A stretch of DNA of 64,000 bases from NCBI RefSeq assembly GCF_007856155.1, contig NZ_CP042266.1:5456001-5520000 (forward strand). Reading direction: 5' to 3'. The notes under the pieces are model-generated. The model was given only the letters and a program-made list of their open reading frames with translations, searched no databases and was not told the origin of the DNA. A program made the position numbers and the translations under genes. This DNA is from Streptomyces qinzhouensis (lineage in GTDB: Bacteria; Actinomycetota; Actinomycetes; Streptomycetales; Streptomycetaceae). Below are positions 35,319 through 43,604 of the stretch, one piece after another (position 1 is the first letter of the stretch; each line of letters starts with the position of its first letter).

Positions 35319-36698
35319 TTGGCTGCGACAGCAGGCAGAAGGGACCGTACGCACTACCTGTACATCGCGGTCATCGTCGCGGTGGTGCTGGGCATCACCG
35401 TGGGCTTCGCGGCCCCGGGGGTCGCGGTCGAGCTGAAGCCCATCGGTACGGGCTTTGTGAACCTGATCAAGATGATGATCGCGCCGGTCATCTTCTGCAC
35501 CATCGTGCTGGGCATCGGCTCGGTACGACAGGCCGCGAAGGTCGGCGCGGTCGGCGGGCTCGCGCTCGGCTACTTCATCGTGATGTCGACGGTCGCGCTC
35601 GCCATCGGCCTGCTGGTCGGCAACTTCCTGGAGCCCGGCGCCGGGCTCTCCATCACCGAGGAGGCCAAGGCCGCGGGCGACAAGGCGGCCGAAGGCGCGG
35701 GCGGCGAGTCCACCGCGGACTTCCTCCTCGGGATCATCCCGAAGACCCTGGTCTCCGCCTTCACCGAGGGCGAGGTCCTCCAGGCACTGCTGATCGCCCT
35801 GCTGGCCGGATTCGCCCTCCAGGCGATGGGCAAGGCGGGCGAGCCCGTCCTCCGCGGTATCGGCCACATCCAGCGGCTGGTCTTCCGCATCCTGGCAATG
35901 ATCATGTGGGTGGCCCCGATCGGCGCGTTCGGCGCGATCGCGGCGGTCGTCGGCGAGACCGGCATGGACGCCCTGAAGTCGCTCGCGATCATCATGATCG
36001 GCTTCTACGCCACCTGCGCCCTCTTCGTCTTCGTCGTCCTGGGCGCGCTGCTGAAGCTGGTGTCCGGGATCAACCTGTGGTCGCTCATGAAGTACCTGGG
36101 CCGTGAGTTCCTGCTCATCGTCTCCACCTCCTCCTCCGAGTCGGCCCTGCCGCGGCTGATCGCGAAGCTGGAGCACATGGGCGTCAGCAAGCCCGTGGTC
36201 GGCATCACCGTGCCCACCGGCTACTCCTTCAACCTCGACGGCACCGCGATCTATCTGACGATGGCCTCGCTGTTCATCGCCAACGCGATGGGCGACCCGC
36301 TGAGCGCCTCCGAGCAGATCTCCCTGCTCCTCTTCATGATCATCGCCTCGAAGGGCGCGGCGGGCGTCACCGGCGCCGGACTCGCGACCCTGGCCGGCGG
36401 CCTCCAGTCGCACCGGCCCGAGCTCGTCGACGGCGTCGGCCTGATCGTCGGCATCGACCGCTTCATGAGCGAGGCCCGCGCCCTGACCAACTTCGCCGGC
36501 AACGCGGTGGCGACGATTCTGGTCGGCACCTGGACCAAGGAGATCGACAAGGAGCGGGCGGCCGAGGTGCTGGCAGGCCGTATCCCGTTCGACGAGAGCA
36601 CCCTGCTCGACGACGGCCACGGCGCGCAGCCGGGCGACGAGGCGGACCCGGAAGTCCCCGCGACCCGCGCCGAGAAGGGCGACCCGGTCAAGGTCTGA
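35319..36698 (+). CDS. dctA: C4-dicarboxylate:cation symporter
   Basis: A 459-residue DAACS-family transporter starting at TTG 35319 after AGGAGGACCCC. About eight membrane helices and two re-entrant hairpins are visible. Family motifs are FVNLIKMMIAPVIFCTIVLG, the serine-rich hairpin STSSSESALPRLI, and TGYSFNLDGTAIYLTMASLF (substrate and cation site). It imports succinate, fumarate or malate with H+ or Na+. The divergent CitA/CitB-type pair is its likely regulator. A Glu/Lys/Ala-rich insert at ~112-130 and an acidic cytoplasmic tail are minor oddities. Confidence 0.94.
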   Translation: MAATAGRRDRTHYLYIAVIVAVVLGITVGFAAPGVAVELKPIGTGFVNLIKMMIAPVIFCTIVLGIGSVRQAAKVGAVGGLALGYFIVMSTVALAIGLLVGNFLEPGAGLSITEEAKAAGDKAAEGAGGESTADFLLGIIPKTLVSAFTEGEVLQALLIALLAGFALQAMGKAGEPVLRGIGHIQRLVFRILAMIMWVAPIGAFGAIAAVVGETGMDALKSLAIIMIGFYATCALFVFVVLGALLKLVSGINLWSLMKYLGREFLLIVSTSSSESALPRLIAKLEHMGVSKPVVGITVPTGYSFNLDGTAIYLTMASLFIANAMGDPLSASEQISLLLFMIIASKGAAGVTGAGLATLAGGLQSHRPELVDGVGLIVGIDRFMSEARALTNFAGNAVATILVGTWTKEIDKERAAEVLAGRIPFDESTLLDDGHGAQPGDEADPEVPATRAEKGDPVKV

Positions 36699-36836
36699 GC
36701 AACCCCTTCTTTTATAGGGAGGCTCGCCTCCCCCCTTCCCTCCCAGGGATACTCCGGCGGTCCGTGCGTGCTTCCCCGACGCGCGGGCCGCCCTCGCCGT
36801 TTCCGCGGCCGTCATGCTTACCTTCTGGTGGGGTAG

Positions 36837-36852
36837 CGCACTGCAAAGTGCG
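36837..36852 (+). promoter_or_regulatory. CGCACT/AGTGCG inverted repeat before the reductase gene
   Basis: CGCACTGCAAAGTGCG has 6-bp perfect arms around GCAA, followed by GTACTT, 38 nt before the start at 36891. It resembles HxlR/MarR-type half-sites (ACTT-like), but no such regulator is adjacent; the MerR gene is downstream. Confidence 0.4.
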
Positions 36853-36890
36853 TACTTGTGGCGGATGTTGGCATGGAAAAGGATGGTCAC

Positions 36891-37808
36891 ATGCCAACCG
36901 AGACCACTGATTCATCAGCCGCCACTTCCCCTTCCACCCCCTCCGCCGTAACCGTTATCGGTCTCGGTGCCATGGGCAAGGCCCTCGCCGGAGCGTTCCT
37001 CGACGCCGGGCACTCCGTCACCGTCTGGAACCGCACCCCCGGCAAGGGCGCCGGACTCGCGGCCCGGGGCGCCGTGGTGGCGGACAGCGCCGAGGCGGCC
37101 GTACGGACGGCCGAACTGGTCGTCGTCTGCGTCCTGGACTACGACGCCTCCGACGCGATCCTCGAACCGCTGGGCCCGGCCCTCGCCGGGAAGACCCTGG
37201 TCAACGTCACCGCCGATGTGCCCGACCGGGCCCGGGCGGCCGCCGCTTGGGCGGCGGAGCACTCCATCGACTATCTGGACGGCGCCGTCATGGTCCCCGT
37301 CCCCGTCATCGGAACGCCCGACGCGCTGCTGTTCTACGCGGGCCCCGGGGACCTCTTCGCCCGGCACGAGTCCGTACTGCGGGCCCTCGGCGGCAAGACC
37401 GTGCACGTCGGCGAGGACCACGGCCGGGCCTCCGTCTACGACCTCGCGCTGCTCGACGTGTTCTACGGTTCCATGGGCGCGCTGGTCCATGCCTTCGCAC
37501 TGGCCCGTGCCGAGGGCGTCGACGCCGCCGATGTCGCGCCGTACATCGCGACCATCACCGAGATCCTGCCGCGGATCCTCAAGCCCGGCGCGGCCGAGGT
37601 CGACGCACGGTCCTATCCGGCGGAGGACGCCGGACTGGGGGTGATGGCCGCGTCCGTGGACCATATCGCCCACGCCTCGCGCGCCCGCGGGCTGGACTCC
37701 GGACAGATCGACGGCATCAAGCGCATGACGGACCGGGCGATCGCACTCGGGCACTTCGGCTCCAGCTGGATGGCGAACTACGAGGCGCTGCTCGACCCCC
37801 GGGACTGA
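36891..37808 (+). CDS. NAD(P)-binding oxidoreductase of the imine reductase / 3-hydroxyacid dehydrogenase type
   Basis: About 305 residues from ATG 36891 (AAAAGGATGG upstream; ATG 36858 and 36873 are weaker in-frame alternatives). The Rossmann motif VIGLGAMGKALAGAF is followed by WNRTPGK, whose Arg indicates NADPH preference. The second domain is all-helical, with SVYDLALLDVFYGSMGALVHAFALA where imine reductases keep the catalytic Asp/Tyr position. The motif FGSSWMANYEALLD near the end is also typical of imine reductases. The substrate is unknown. Confidence 0.85.
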   Translation: MPTETTDSSAATSPSTPSAVTVIGLGAMGKALAGAFLDAGHSVTVWNRTPGKGAGLAARGAVVADSAEAAVRTAELVVVCVLDYDASDAILEPLGPALAGKTLVNVTADVPDRARAAAAWAAEHSIDYLDGAVMVPVPVIGTPDALLFYAGPGDLFARHESVLRALGGKTVHVGEDHGRASVYDLALLDVFYGSMGALVHAFALARAEGVDAADVAPYIATITEILPRILKPGAAEVDARSYPAEDAGLGVMAASVDHIAHASRARGLDSGQIDGIKRMTDRAIALGHFGSSWMANYEALLDPRD

Positions 37809-37862
37809 CCCCGGCCGCCCGCCCTTGCCCTGACCCCGGCGTCAAGGTCTACCTTCGTCCGT

Positions 37863-38261
37863 ATGCGCATCGGTGAACTCGCGGACCGGGCCGGGACCAC
37901 CACCCGTACCCTCCGCTACTACGAGACCCGCGGGCTGCTGCCCGCACGGCGCACGGAGAACGGCTACCGCGCCTACGACGAGAGCGATCTCAAGCTGCTC
38001 GACGAGATCCGGACCCTCCAGAGCTTCGGCTTCGGCCTGGAGGAAACCCGGCCGTTCGTGGAGTGTCTGCGCGCCGGGCACCCGGCGGGGGACGCCTGCC
38101 CGGCGTCGATCGCGGTCTACCGGGCCAAGCTCGGTGAACTCGACGCGCTCATCGGGAAGCTGACGGCCGTACGGGCGCAGGTCGGGGCGCAGCTGGCGCA
38201 GGCGGAGGCGCGGCGGCGGGAGCCGGAGCCGCGCTGTGGATTCGGATACGGGGAGTGGTGA
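37863..38261 (+). CDS. MerR-family transcriptional regulator
   Basis: A 132-residue regulator. The N-terminal winged HTH ([20 protein letters not shown] to [13 protein letters not shown]) is followed by a dimerisation helix and a C-terminal region with Cys in [15 protein letters not shown] and [10 protein letters not shown]. Such Cys could bind metal or sense redox state. The next gene, a thioredoxin, starts 2 nt after the stop, so redox control is plausible. Confidence 0.9.
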   Translation: MRIGELADRAGTTTRTLRYYETRGLLPARRTENGYRAYDESDLKLLDEIRTLQSFGFGLEETRPFVECLRAGHPAGDACPASIAVYRAKLGELDALIGKLTAVRAQVGAQLAQAEARRREPEPRCGFGYGEW

Positions 38262-38263
38262 TC

Positions 38264-38650
38264 ATGGCCGGGACGGAAACAGAAACAGAAACAGGAACAG
38301 GAACGGAAACAGAACGGGGCGCGGGGGAGGTGTCCGAGGTGACGGACGCGGACTTCGACGCGGTGGTCCTGGGCGCGGACCGGCCGGTGCTGGTGAAGTT
38401 CACCGCCGACTGGTGCCCGCCGTGCCGGCAGATCGCGCCGGTACTGGCCGAGATCGCCAGGGAGGAGGCGGACCGGCTGACGGTCGTCCGCCTCGATGTG
38501 GACCGCAACCCCCTGACCACCCGGCGGTACGGGGTCCTGTCGATGCCGACGCTGATGGTGTTCCGGGACGGGGAGCCGGTGCACACGTCCGTCGGCGCCC
38601 GGGCCAAGCGGAGGCTGCTCGCGGAAATGGCGGGCGTCCTGGACCGCTGA
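38264..38650 (+). CDS. Thioredoxin
   Basis: A 128-residue thioredoxin with intact active site WCPPCR (Cys51, Cys54) and the cis-Pro motif [13 protein letters not shown] 38264 lies 2 nt after the MerR stop and uses GGGGAG at the end of that gene. Residues 4-17 are a [14 protein letters not shown] repeat encoded by hexamers of the GAAACA type (about 38275-38315). Such N-terminal repeats are unusual for a thioredoxin and look like slippage expansion. CPPC instead of CGPC suggests an altered redox potential. Confidence 0.9.
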   Translation: MAGTETETETGTGTETERGAGEVSEVTDADFDAVVLGADRPVLVKFTADWCPPCRQIAPVLAEIAREEADRLTVVRLDVDRNPLTTRRYGVLSMPTLMVFRDGEPVHTSVGARAKRRLLAEMAGVLDR

Positions 38651-38667
38651 CCGCCTACCGTGCCCCC

Positions 38668-39225
38668 GTGGACTACCGGATGATCGTTCTCAACGGGGGC
38701 TCCAGCTCCGGCAAGTCGGGCATCGCCCACTGCCTTCAGTCGCTGCTGCCCGACCCCTGGCTCTCCCTCGGCGTCGACACGTTCGTCGACGCGCTGCCGC
38801 CCGCCCTCGGCGAACACGGCGACCCGGACGCGGGCGGCCTCGCCGTCGGACCCGGCGGGGAGGTGCGGGTCGGCGCGGAGTTCCGCCGGCTGGAGAGCGC
38901 CTGGATCGCCGGGATCGCCGCGATGGTACGGGCCGGTGCCCGGGTCGTCGTCGACGAGGTGTTCCTCGGCGGGGCCGCCTCCCAGGAGCGATGGCGCGCC
39001 GCCCTCGGCGGACTGGACGTCCTGTGGGTGGGGGTCCGCTGCGATCCGGCGGTCGCGGCCGGGCGGGAGACCGCCCGCGGCGACCGGGCGGCCGGGATGG
39101 CGGCCGGACAGGCCGGGCCGGTGCACCGGGGCGTCCACTACGACCTGGAGGTCGACACCACCCGGACGGAAGCCGTCGACTGCGCACGGCTGATCATCCG
39201 TCATCTCGCCGGCCCGGTCAGCTGA
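38668..39225 (+). CDS. Chloramphenicol 3-O-phosphotransferase-like kinase
   Basis: A 185-residue P-loop kinase from GTG 38668. It matches remembered S. venezuelae chloramphenicol phosphotransferase along its length: [11 protein letters not shown] is Walker A (residues 9-19), Asp37 in [11 protein letters not shown] is the catalytic base position, and [20 protein letters not shown] and [13 protein letters not shown] (lid arginines) follow. It may give low-level chloramphenicol resistance or phosphorylate another small molecule. Its end overlaps the convergent leucine-rich-repeat gene by 8 nt. Confidence 0.87.
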   Translation: MDYRMIVLNGGSSSGKSGIAHCLQSLLPDPWLSLGVDTFVDALPPALGEHGDPDAGGLAVGPGGEVRVGAEFRRLESAWIAGIAAMVRAGARVVVDEVFLGGAASQERWRAALGGLDVLWVGVRCDPAVAAGRETARGDRAAGMAAGQAGPVHRGVHYDLEVDTTRTEAVDCARLIIRHLAGPVS

Positions 39226-39952
39226 TCAGCACCGCGCAGCCCCGCCGCTCCAGCTCCGCCACCAGCCCGTCCTGAGGGGCCAGGGCATTCCAGCGCAGGT
39301 CCAGTCGCTCCAGGTCGGGCAGGTCGAGCAGCCACTCCGGCAGCCGTCGCAGCCGGTTGGAGCGCAGGTCCAGTTCGCGCAGCCGGGGGAGGGACGCCAG
39401 ACAGCGGGGCAGTTCGCCGAGGGCGTTCTCCCGGAGCTCGGCGCGGCGCAGTTCGGTGAGGGCGGCGAACGAGTCCGGCAGGGCGGTCAGCGCATTGCCC
39501 CGCAGCCACAGTTCGCGGAGCCGGCCGAGCCCGCCCAGGGAGCCGGGCAGGGCGGTCAGCCCGCAGTGCTGTGCCCTCAGCTCCCGCAGCGACCTCAGCC
39601 CGCCGAGCTCTTCGGGGAGCGCCCCCGGCGCTCCCAGCGGATTCTCGCCGACGTTGAGATAGCGCAGCGCGGTCAGCTCGCCGAGGGCGGCGGGCAGGGC
39701 GGTGAGCCGGTTGTCGTGGAGATAGAGGAACCGGCTCAGCCCGGTCAGCCGGCCGAGCTCCACGGGCAGCGCCGTCAGCGCGTTGTGGCCCAGGTCCAGG
39801 GTCCGCAGCCGCCGCAGTCCGCCGATCCGCGGGGACAGTTCCGTCAGCCCGTTGTCGGCGAGGATCAGGATCTCCGTCTCCGTCGCCTCCCAGACGGACT
39901 CCGGCACCCGGCCGAGCCCCGCCCGCCACAGGTTCACCTCGTGTGTCGTCAC
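39218..39952 (-). CDS. Leucine-rich-repeat protein
   Basis: A 244-residue protein from GTG 39952 ([20 protein letters not shown]). About eight to nine LRR units of ~23 residues ([19 protein letters not shown] type; consensus LxxLxLxxNxLxxLPxxL) fill residues 25-235. No signal peptide, membrane segment or enzyme domain is attached. Cytoplasmic SDS22-like LRR proteins are protein-interaction scaffolds. It overlaps the upstream flavoprotein gene by 4 nt, so the two are coupled. The partner is unknown. Confidence 0.88.
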   Translation of the reverse strand: MTTHEVNLWRAGLGRVPESVWEATETEILILADNGLTELSPRIGGLRRLRTLDLGHNALTALPVELGRLTGLSRFLYLHDNRLTALPAALGELTALRYLNVGENPLGAPGALPEELGGLRSLRELRAQHCGLTALPGSLGGLGRLRELWLRGNALTALPDSFAALTELRRAELRENALGELPRCLASLPRLRELDLRSNRLRRLPEWLLDLPDLERLDLRWNALAPQDGLVAELERRGCAVLIS

Positions 39953-40932
39953 GCCCCTGTTGTAGCGGACACCGCCCGGGCCGCGGCGACCGCCCTGGCC
40001 ACGTCCTCCGCCACCAGCCCGTTGTTGATGTCCATCGCCGCCGCCGCGCCCGCCCCCACCGCGACGGGGACCTGGGCCCGGGGGTCGGTGACATTGCCGA
40101 CCGCCCACACCCCGGCCACGGACGTACGGCCCGTCGCATCGGTGACCAGCGCGCCGGTGGTCTCGTCCCGGACCCATTCCGGACCGGCCAGCAGCCCGTC
40201 CCGCGGCACCATCCGGGGGGCGACGAAGACGGCGGTACGGGGCACCACCCGGCCGTCCGTCAGTTCCACGCCCCGCAGCGCGTCGTCCGCGACGACCAGC
40301 CGCTTGACCGGGGTCTCCTCGACGCGCACACCGCGCGCTGCCAGTTGCTCGCGCTGCTCCGGGTCCGGGTCGAGGCCCTGGGCGAACAGCACCACATCGG
40401 GCGACCACTGGCGGACCATCAGCGCCTGGTGCACCGCGCCGGGACCGGTGCCGAGCACGCCCAGCGGGGCGTCCCGCACCTCGTAGCCATGGCAGTACGG
40501 GCAGTGCAGCACATCCCGGCCCCACCGCTCCCGGACCCCGGGCAGCGCGGGCAGTTCGTCCCGCAGCCCGGTCGCGACCAGCACCCGGCGGGCCGTCAGC
40601 GCGGCGCCCCCGGCCAGCCGTACCCGGAATACGTCGCCGTCCGTGGTGATCCCGTCCGCCAGGGCGTCGAATACCGTCACCCCGTAACCGGCCACCTCGG
40701 CCCGGCCCACGGCCGTCAGCTCCGCCGGGGGCATACCGTCCCGGGAGAGAAAACCGTGCATATGCGCGGCCGGGGCATTGCGGGGCGTACCGGAGTCCAC
40801 CACCGCCACCCGGCGCCGGGCCCGGCCCAGCACCAGTGCCGCGCTCAGCCCGGCGGCGCCCGCGCCCACCACGATCACGTCATACCCGGGCCTGTTCGGG
40901 TCTTCGCCCGCGGTTCCGTTCGTCGCGCCCAT
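39949..40932 (-). CDS. Thioredoxin-reductase-like FAD/NAD(P) oxidoreductase
   Basis: A 327-residue flavoprotein from ATG 40932, with a perfect GGAGGTGATCGCG ribosome site. FAD motif VIVVGAGAAGLSAALVLG, redox pair in HCPYCHGYEV, NAD(P)-binding GVLGTGPGAVHQA, and the C-terminal FAD motif GVWAVGNVTDP. It belongs to the GliT/TrxR-like disulfide oxidoreductase group rather than canonical thioredoxin reductase (CPYC instead of CATC). It is followed in a 4-nt overlap by the leucine-rich-repeat gene. A thioredoxin lies 1.3 kb away on the other strand. Confidence 0.88.
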   Translation of the reverse strand: MGATNGTAGEDPNRPGYDVIVVGAGAAGLSAALVLGRARRRVAVVDSGTPRNAPAAHMHGFLSRDGMPPAELTAVGRAEVAGYGVTVFDALADGITTDGDVFRVRLAGGAALTARRVLVATGLRDELPALPGVRERWGRDVLHCPYCHGYEVRDAPLGVLGTGPGAVHQALMVRQWSPDVVLFAQGLDPDPEQREQLAARGVRVEETPVKRLVVADDALRGVELTDGRVVPRTAVFVAPRMVPRDGLLAGPEWVRDETTGALVTDATGRTSVAGVWAVGNVTDPRAQVPVAVGAGAAAAMDINNGLVAEDVARAVAAARAVSATTGA

Positions 40933-41038
40933 CGCGATCACCTCCGGGCACAGCGTCACCGGGCGGAGTCGTGCACGGCAAACGTTTTTGCCGGTTCGGC
41001 AAAGCGCCGGGCCGGGCCCGCCGGGGCCGCGGACGGTG

Positions 41039-41066
41039 GGTGGAGGCATAAAAAAATCCCTCCACC
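41039..41066. terminator. GGTGGAGG/CCTCCACC hairpin in a divergent region
   Basis: An 8-bp stem (41039-41046, 41059-41066) with an A-rich loop (seven A). It lies between divergent start sites, so it is more likely a regulatory or insulating element than an end-of-gene terminator. Confidence 0.45.
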
Positions 41067-41069
41067 GAA

Positions 41070-41148
41070 TTGACCGGAGAGGGCTTCGTCTGCGTATATT
41101 GGTGAATTGACTTCCGAATGAGTCGAGCTGAATACCGTTCTCGGAAGT
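41070..41148 (+). promoter_or_regulatory. Candidate promoters and leader repeat for the helicase gene
   Basis: TTGACC (41070-41075) and TATATT (41095-41100) are 19 bp apart. A second TTGACT (41107-41112) is followed by GAATAC (41130-41135) at 17 bp. An inverted repeat ACTTCCGA (41110-41117) / TCGGAAGT (41141-41148) brackets the second -10 region. The AT-rich block contrasts sharply with the flanking GC-rich DNA. Confidence 0.5.
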
Positions 41149-41177
41149 ACCACTGAATACACATTATCGCGGCGGGA

Positions 41178-43562
41178 GTGGAATTGTCAAGCACGGGGAC
41201 CGGGAAAGCCGGAAAGAGCCGGGAAGAAATGCAGCGCGATGAAATGCGCCGGGAGCAGGAGACCGTCGACCGGCTGCGACTGCGGCTGGCCGGACTGCGC
41301 CGGGAGGCCGCGGCCGGCCTCCGCGCCACCCTCGCCCAACCGGGCACCCACCTCCAGGCCCGGCTGGAACGCGATGTGGCCGCCGGGGAAGGCGCCGGCC
41401 GGCTCGCCGCGCTCGACGCCGTCGAATCCGGCCTCTGCTTCGGCCGGATCGACCACCGCGACGGCACCAGCCGCCCGATCGGCCGGATCGGCATCCGGGA
41501 CGACGATCCCGACCGCACTCCGCTGCTCATCGACTGGCGCGCGCCCGTCGCCCGCCCCTTCTACCTCGCCACCGGCCATGAGCCGATGGGCCTCACCCGC
41601 CGGCGCCACATCACCACCCAGGGCCCCACCGTCACCGGTCTCCACGACGAGATCCTCGATCTCACCGACCCCACCAGGACCGGCTACGAGGACCATGACG
41701 CCGACGCCGTCCTCCTCGCCGCCCTCGGCAGCGCCCGCACCGGCCGGATGGCCGATATCGTCCGTACCATCCAGGCCGAACAGGACCGGATCATCCGCGC
41801 CCCGCGCCGCGGCGTCCTGGTCGTCGAGGGCGGACCCGGTACCGGCAAGACCGCGGTCGCCCTGCACCGCGCCGCGTATCTCCTCTACGCCGAGCGGGAG
41901 CAGCTCGCCCGCCGCGCCGTACTGATCGTCGGTCCCAACCCCGCCTTCCTCGGCTACATCGGCGACGTCCTGCCGTCCCTCGGCGAGACCGGGGTACTGC
42001 TCGCCAGCCTCGGGGAGCTGTTCCCCGGCGTCCTGGCCACCGGCACCGAATCCGTCCATTCCGCCGCCGTCAAGGGCCGGGCCGCGATGGCGGCGGCGCT
42101 GGCGCGGGCCGTGGCCGACCGGCAGCGGCTCCCGGAGACCGTGCCCGCGCTCCCCGCCCCCCACCCCGACCACATCAACGACACCGACCACATCAACGAC
42201 ACCGACTACACCGACTACGAGTCGGAGAACATCCTTCCCGAGCCCGCCCTCCTCATCGACCACGAGGAGTACGGCATCCTGCGGCTGCACCGCGAGATGG
42301 CGTACGCGGCCCGGGACCGGGCCCGGGCCACCGGACTGCCGCACAACCTCGCCCGCCCCCACTTCGCCTTCGCCGTCGTGGACTCCCTCACCGCCCAGGT
42401 CGCCGAGCGGCTCGGCGCCGATCCGTACGGCGGTCCCGACCTGCTGGGCCCCGACGACCGCGCGCAGATCGGCAAGGAGGTCGCCACCAGCGCCGAGGTG
42501 CACTCCGCGATCGACGAACTCTGGCCGAGGCTCACCCCGCAGGAGCTGGTCACCGCGTTCCTCGCGCACCCCGGGGACTACCTGCCGGAGGACGACGCGG
42601 CGGCGGTCCGCCGTACCACCGGCCCCTGGACCCCCGCCGATGTCCCCCTCCTCGACGAGGCCGCCGAACTCCTCGGCGTCGACGACAGCGCCCGGCGCGC
42701 CGCCGAGGAGGCCGGGCGCCGGGAGCGGATCGCCTACGCGCAGGGCGTTCTCGACCTGTCGGCGGGTTCGCAGACGTACGAGTTCGAGGACGAGGAGTCC
42801 GAAGTGCTCGCCGCGCACGATGTCGTCGACGCCGAGCGGATGGCCGAACGCCACGAGGAGGCCGACCACCGCACCGCCGCCGAACGGGCCGCCGCCGACC
42901 GCACCTGGGCCTTCGGCCATATCGTCGTCGACGAGGCGCAGGAGCTGTCCCCGATGGCCTGGCGGCTGCTGATGCGCCGCTGCCCGGCCCGTTCGATGAC
43001 CCTGGTCGGCGATCCGGCGCAGACCGCCGACGAGTCGGGTGCCGGATCGTGGGCGCAGATCCTCGGGCCGTACGTCGGCGACCGCTGGACCCACACCCGG
43101 CTGGGCGTCAACTACCGCACGCCCGCCGAGATCATGGCCCGGGCGGCCGCCGTACGGCGGGCCGCGCATCCGGAGTTCGAGCCGCCGCGCTCGGTCCGGT
43201 CGACGGGCACCGAGCCCTGGTTCGAACGGGTGGCGCCGGACGCCCTGGCCGCCGCCGTCCTCGCGGCCGCCCGCCGGGAGACCCCCGAGGAGGGCCGGCT
43301 CGCCGTGATCGCCCCCGCCGCGCTGCACCCCGGTCTCGCCGCCCTGGCCGGCGACGGCCTCGACCTGACGAGCCGGGTCGTGCTGCTCACGCCGCGCGAG
43401 GCCAAGGGCCTCGAATTCGACGGGGTGATCGTCGTCGAACCGGCCGCCTTCGGCGACAGTGATCTGTATGTGGCGCTGACCCGGGCCACCCAGTGGCTCG
43501 GAGTCGTCCACACGGCGCCGCTGCCGCCGGGCCTGGACGGCGATCCGGTACGGGAGGACTGA
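41178..43562 (+). CDS. helR: HelD/HelR-type RNA polymerase-associated helicase-like ATPase
   Basis: About 794 residues. The N-terminal coiled coil (~10-75) is the arm that enters RNA polymerase in HelD proteins. Family motif LLIDWRAPVARPFYLAT precedes Walker A GGPGTGKTAVALHRAAYLLY. A helical insert with a Asp/Tyr/Asn-rich linker (HINDTDHINDTDYTDYES), Walker B IVVDEAQELSPMAWRLL, DPAQTADESG and C-terminal LTPREAKGLEFDGV and YVALTRAT follow. In Streptomyces such proteins release stalled or rifamycin-bound RNA polymerase. GTG 41178 is taken as start; TTG 41184 has better spacing to GGGAGTGGAA. The symbol is by homology and less certain than the family. Confidence 0.85.
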   Translation: MELSSTGTGKAGKSREEMQRDEMRREQETVDRLRLRLAGLRREAAAGLRATLAQPGTHLQARLERDVAAGEGAGRLAALDAVESGLCFGRIDHRDGTSRPIGRIGIRDDDPDRTPLLIDWRAPVARPFYLATGHEPMGLTRRRHITTQGPTVTGLHDEILDLTDPTRTGYEDHDADAVLLAALGSARTGRMADIVRTIQAEQDRIIRAPRRGVLVVEGGPGTGKTAVALHRAAYLLYAEREQLARRAVLIVGPNPAFLGYIGDVLPSLGETGVLLASLGELFPGVLATGTESVHSAAVKGRAAMAAALARAVADRQRLPETVPALPAPHPDHINDTDHINDTDYTDYESENILPEPALLIDHEEYGILRLHREMAYAARDRARATGLPHNLARPHFAFAVVDSLTAQVAERLGADPYGGPDLLGPDDRAQIGKEVATSAEVHSAIDELWPRLTPQELVTAFLAHPGDYLPEDDAAAVRRTTGPWTPADVPLLDEAAELLGVDDSARRAAEEAGRRERIAYAQGVLDLSAGSQTYEFEDEESEVLAAHDVVDAERMAERHEEADHRTAAERAAADRTWAFGHIVVDEAQELSPMAWRLLMRRCPARSMTLVGDPAQTADESGAGSWAQILGPYVGDRWTHTRLGVNYRTPAEIMARAAAVRRAAHPEFEPPRSVRSTGTEPWFERVAPDALAAAVLAAARRETPEEGRLAVIAPAALHPGLAALAGDGLDLTSRVVLLTPREAKGLEFDGVIVVEPAAFGDSDLYVALTRATQWLGVVHTAPLPPGLDGDPVRED

Positions 43563-43568
43563 CCGTTC

Positions 43569-43598
43569 GCGCCGGGGCGGGCACCCCCGCCCCGGCGC
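43569..43598. terminator. Bidirectional terminator between helicase gene and glgB
   Basis: A perfect 13-bp stem (GCGCCGGGGCGGG 43569-43581; CCCGCCCCGGCGC 43586-43598) with a 4-nt loop fills the 42-nt gap between the convergent genes and can stop both. Confidence 0.85.
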
Positions 43599-43604
43599 AC
43601 CGCC

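Noticed and set aside
40933..41177. Rifamycin-associated element upstream of the helicase gene
   Set aside because: I looked for a GC-rich 19-bp inverted repeat of that type; only CGGCAAA/TTTGCCG near 40977-40994 and the AT-rich repeats are present, and I cannot match them to the known element from memory.
41187..43511. 774-codon frame opposite the helicase gene
   Set aside because: The helicase motifs on the plus strand are clear; the antisense product is Gly/Val/Asp-rich with no domain.
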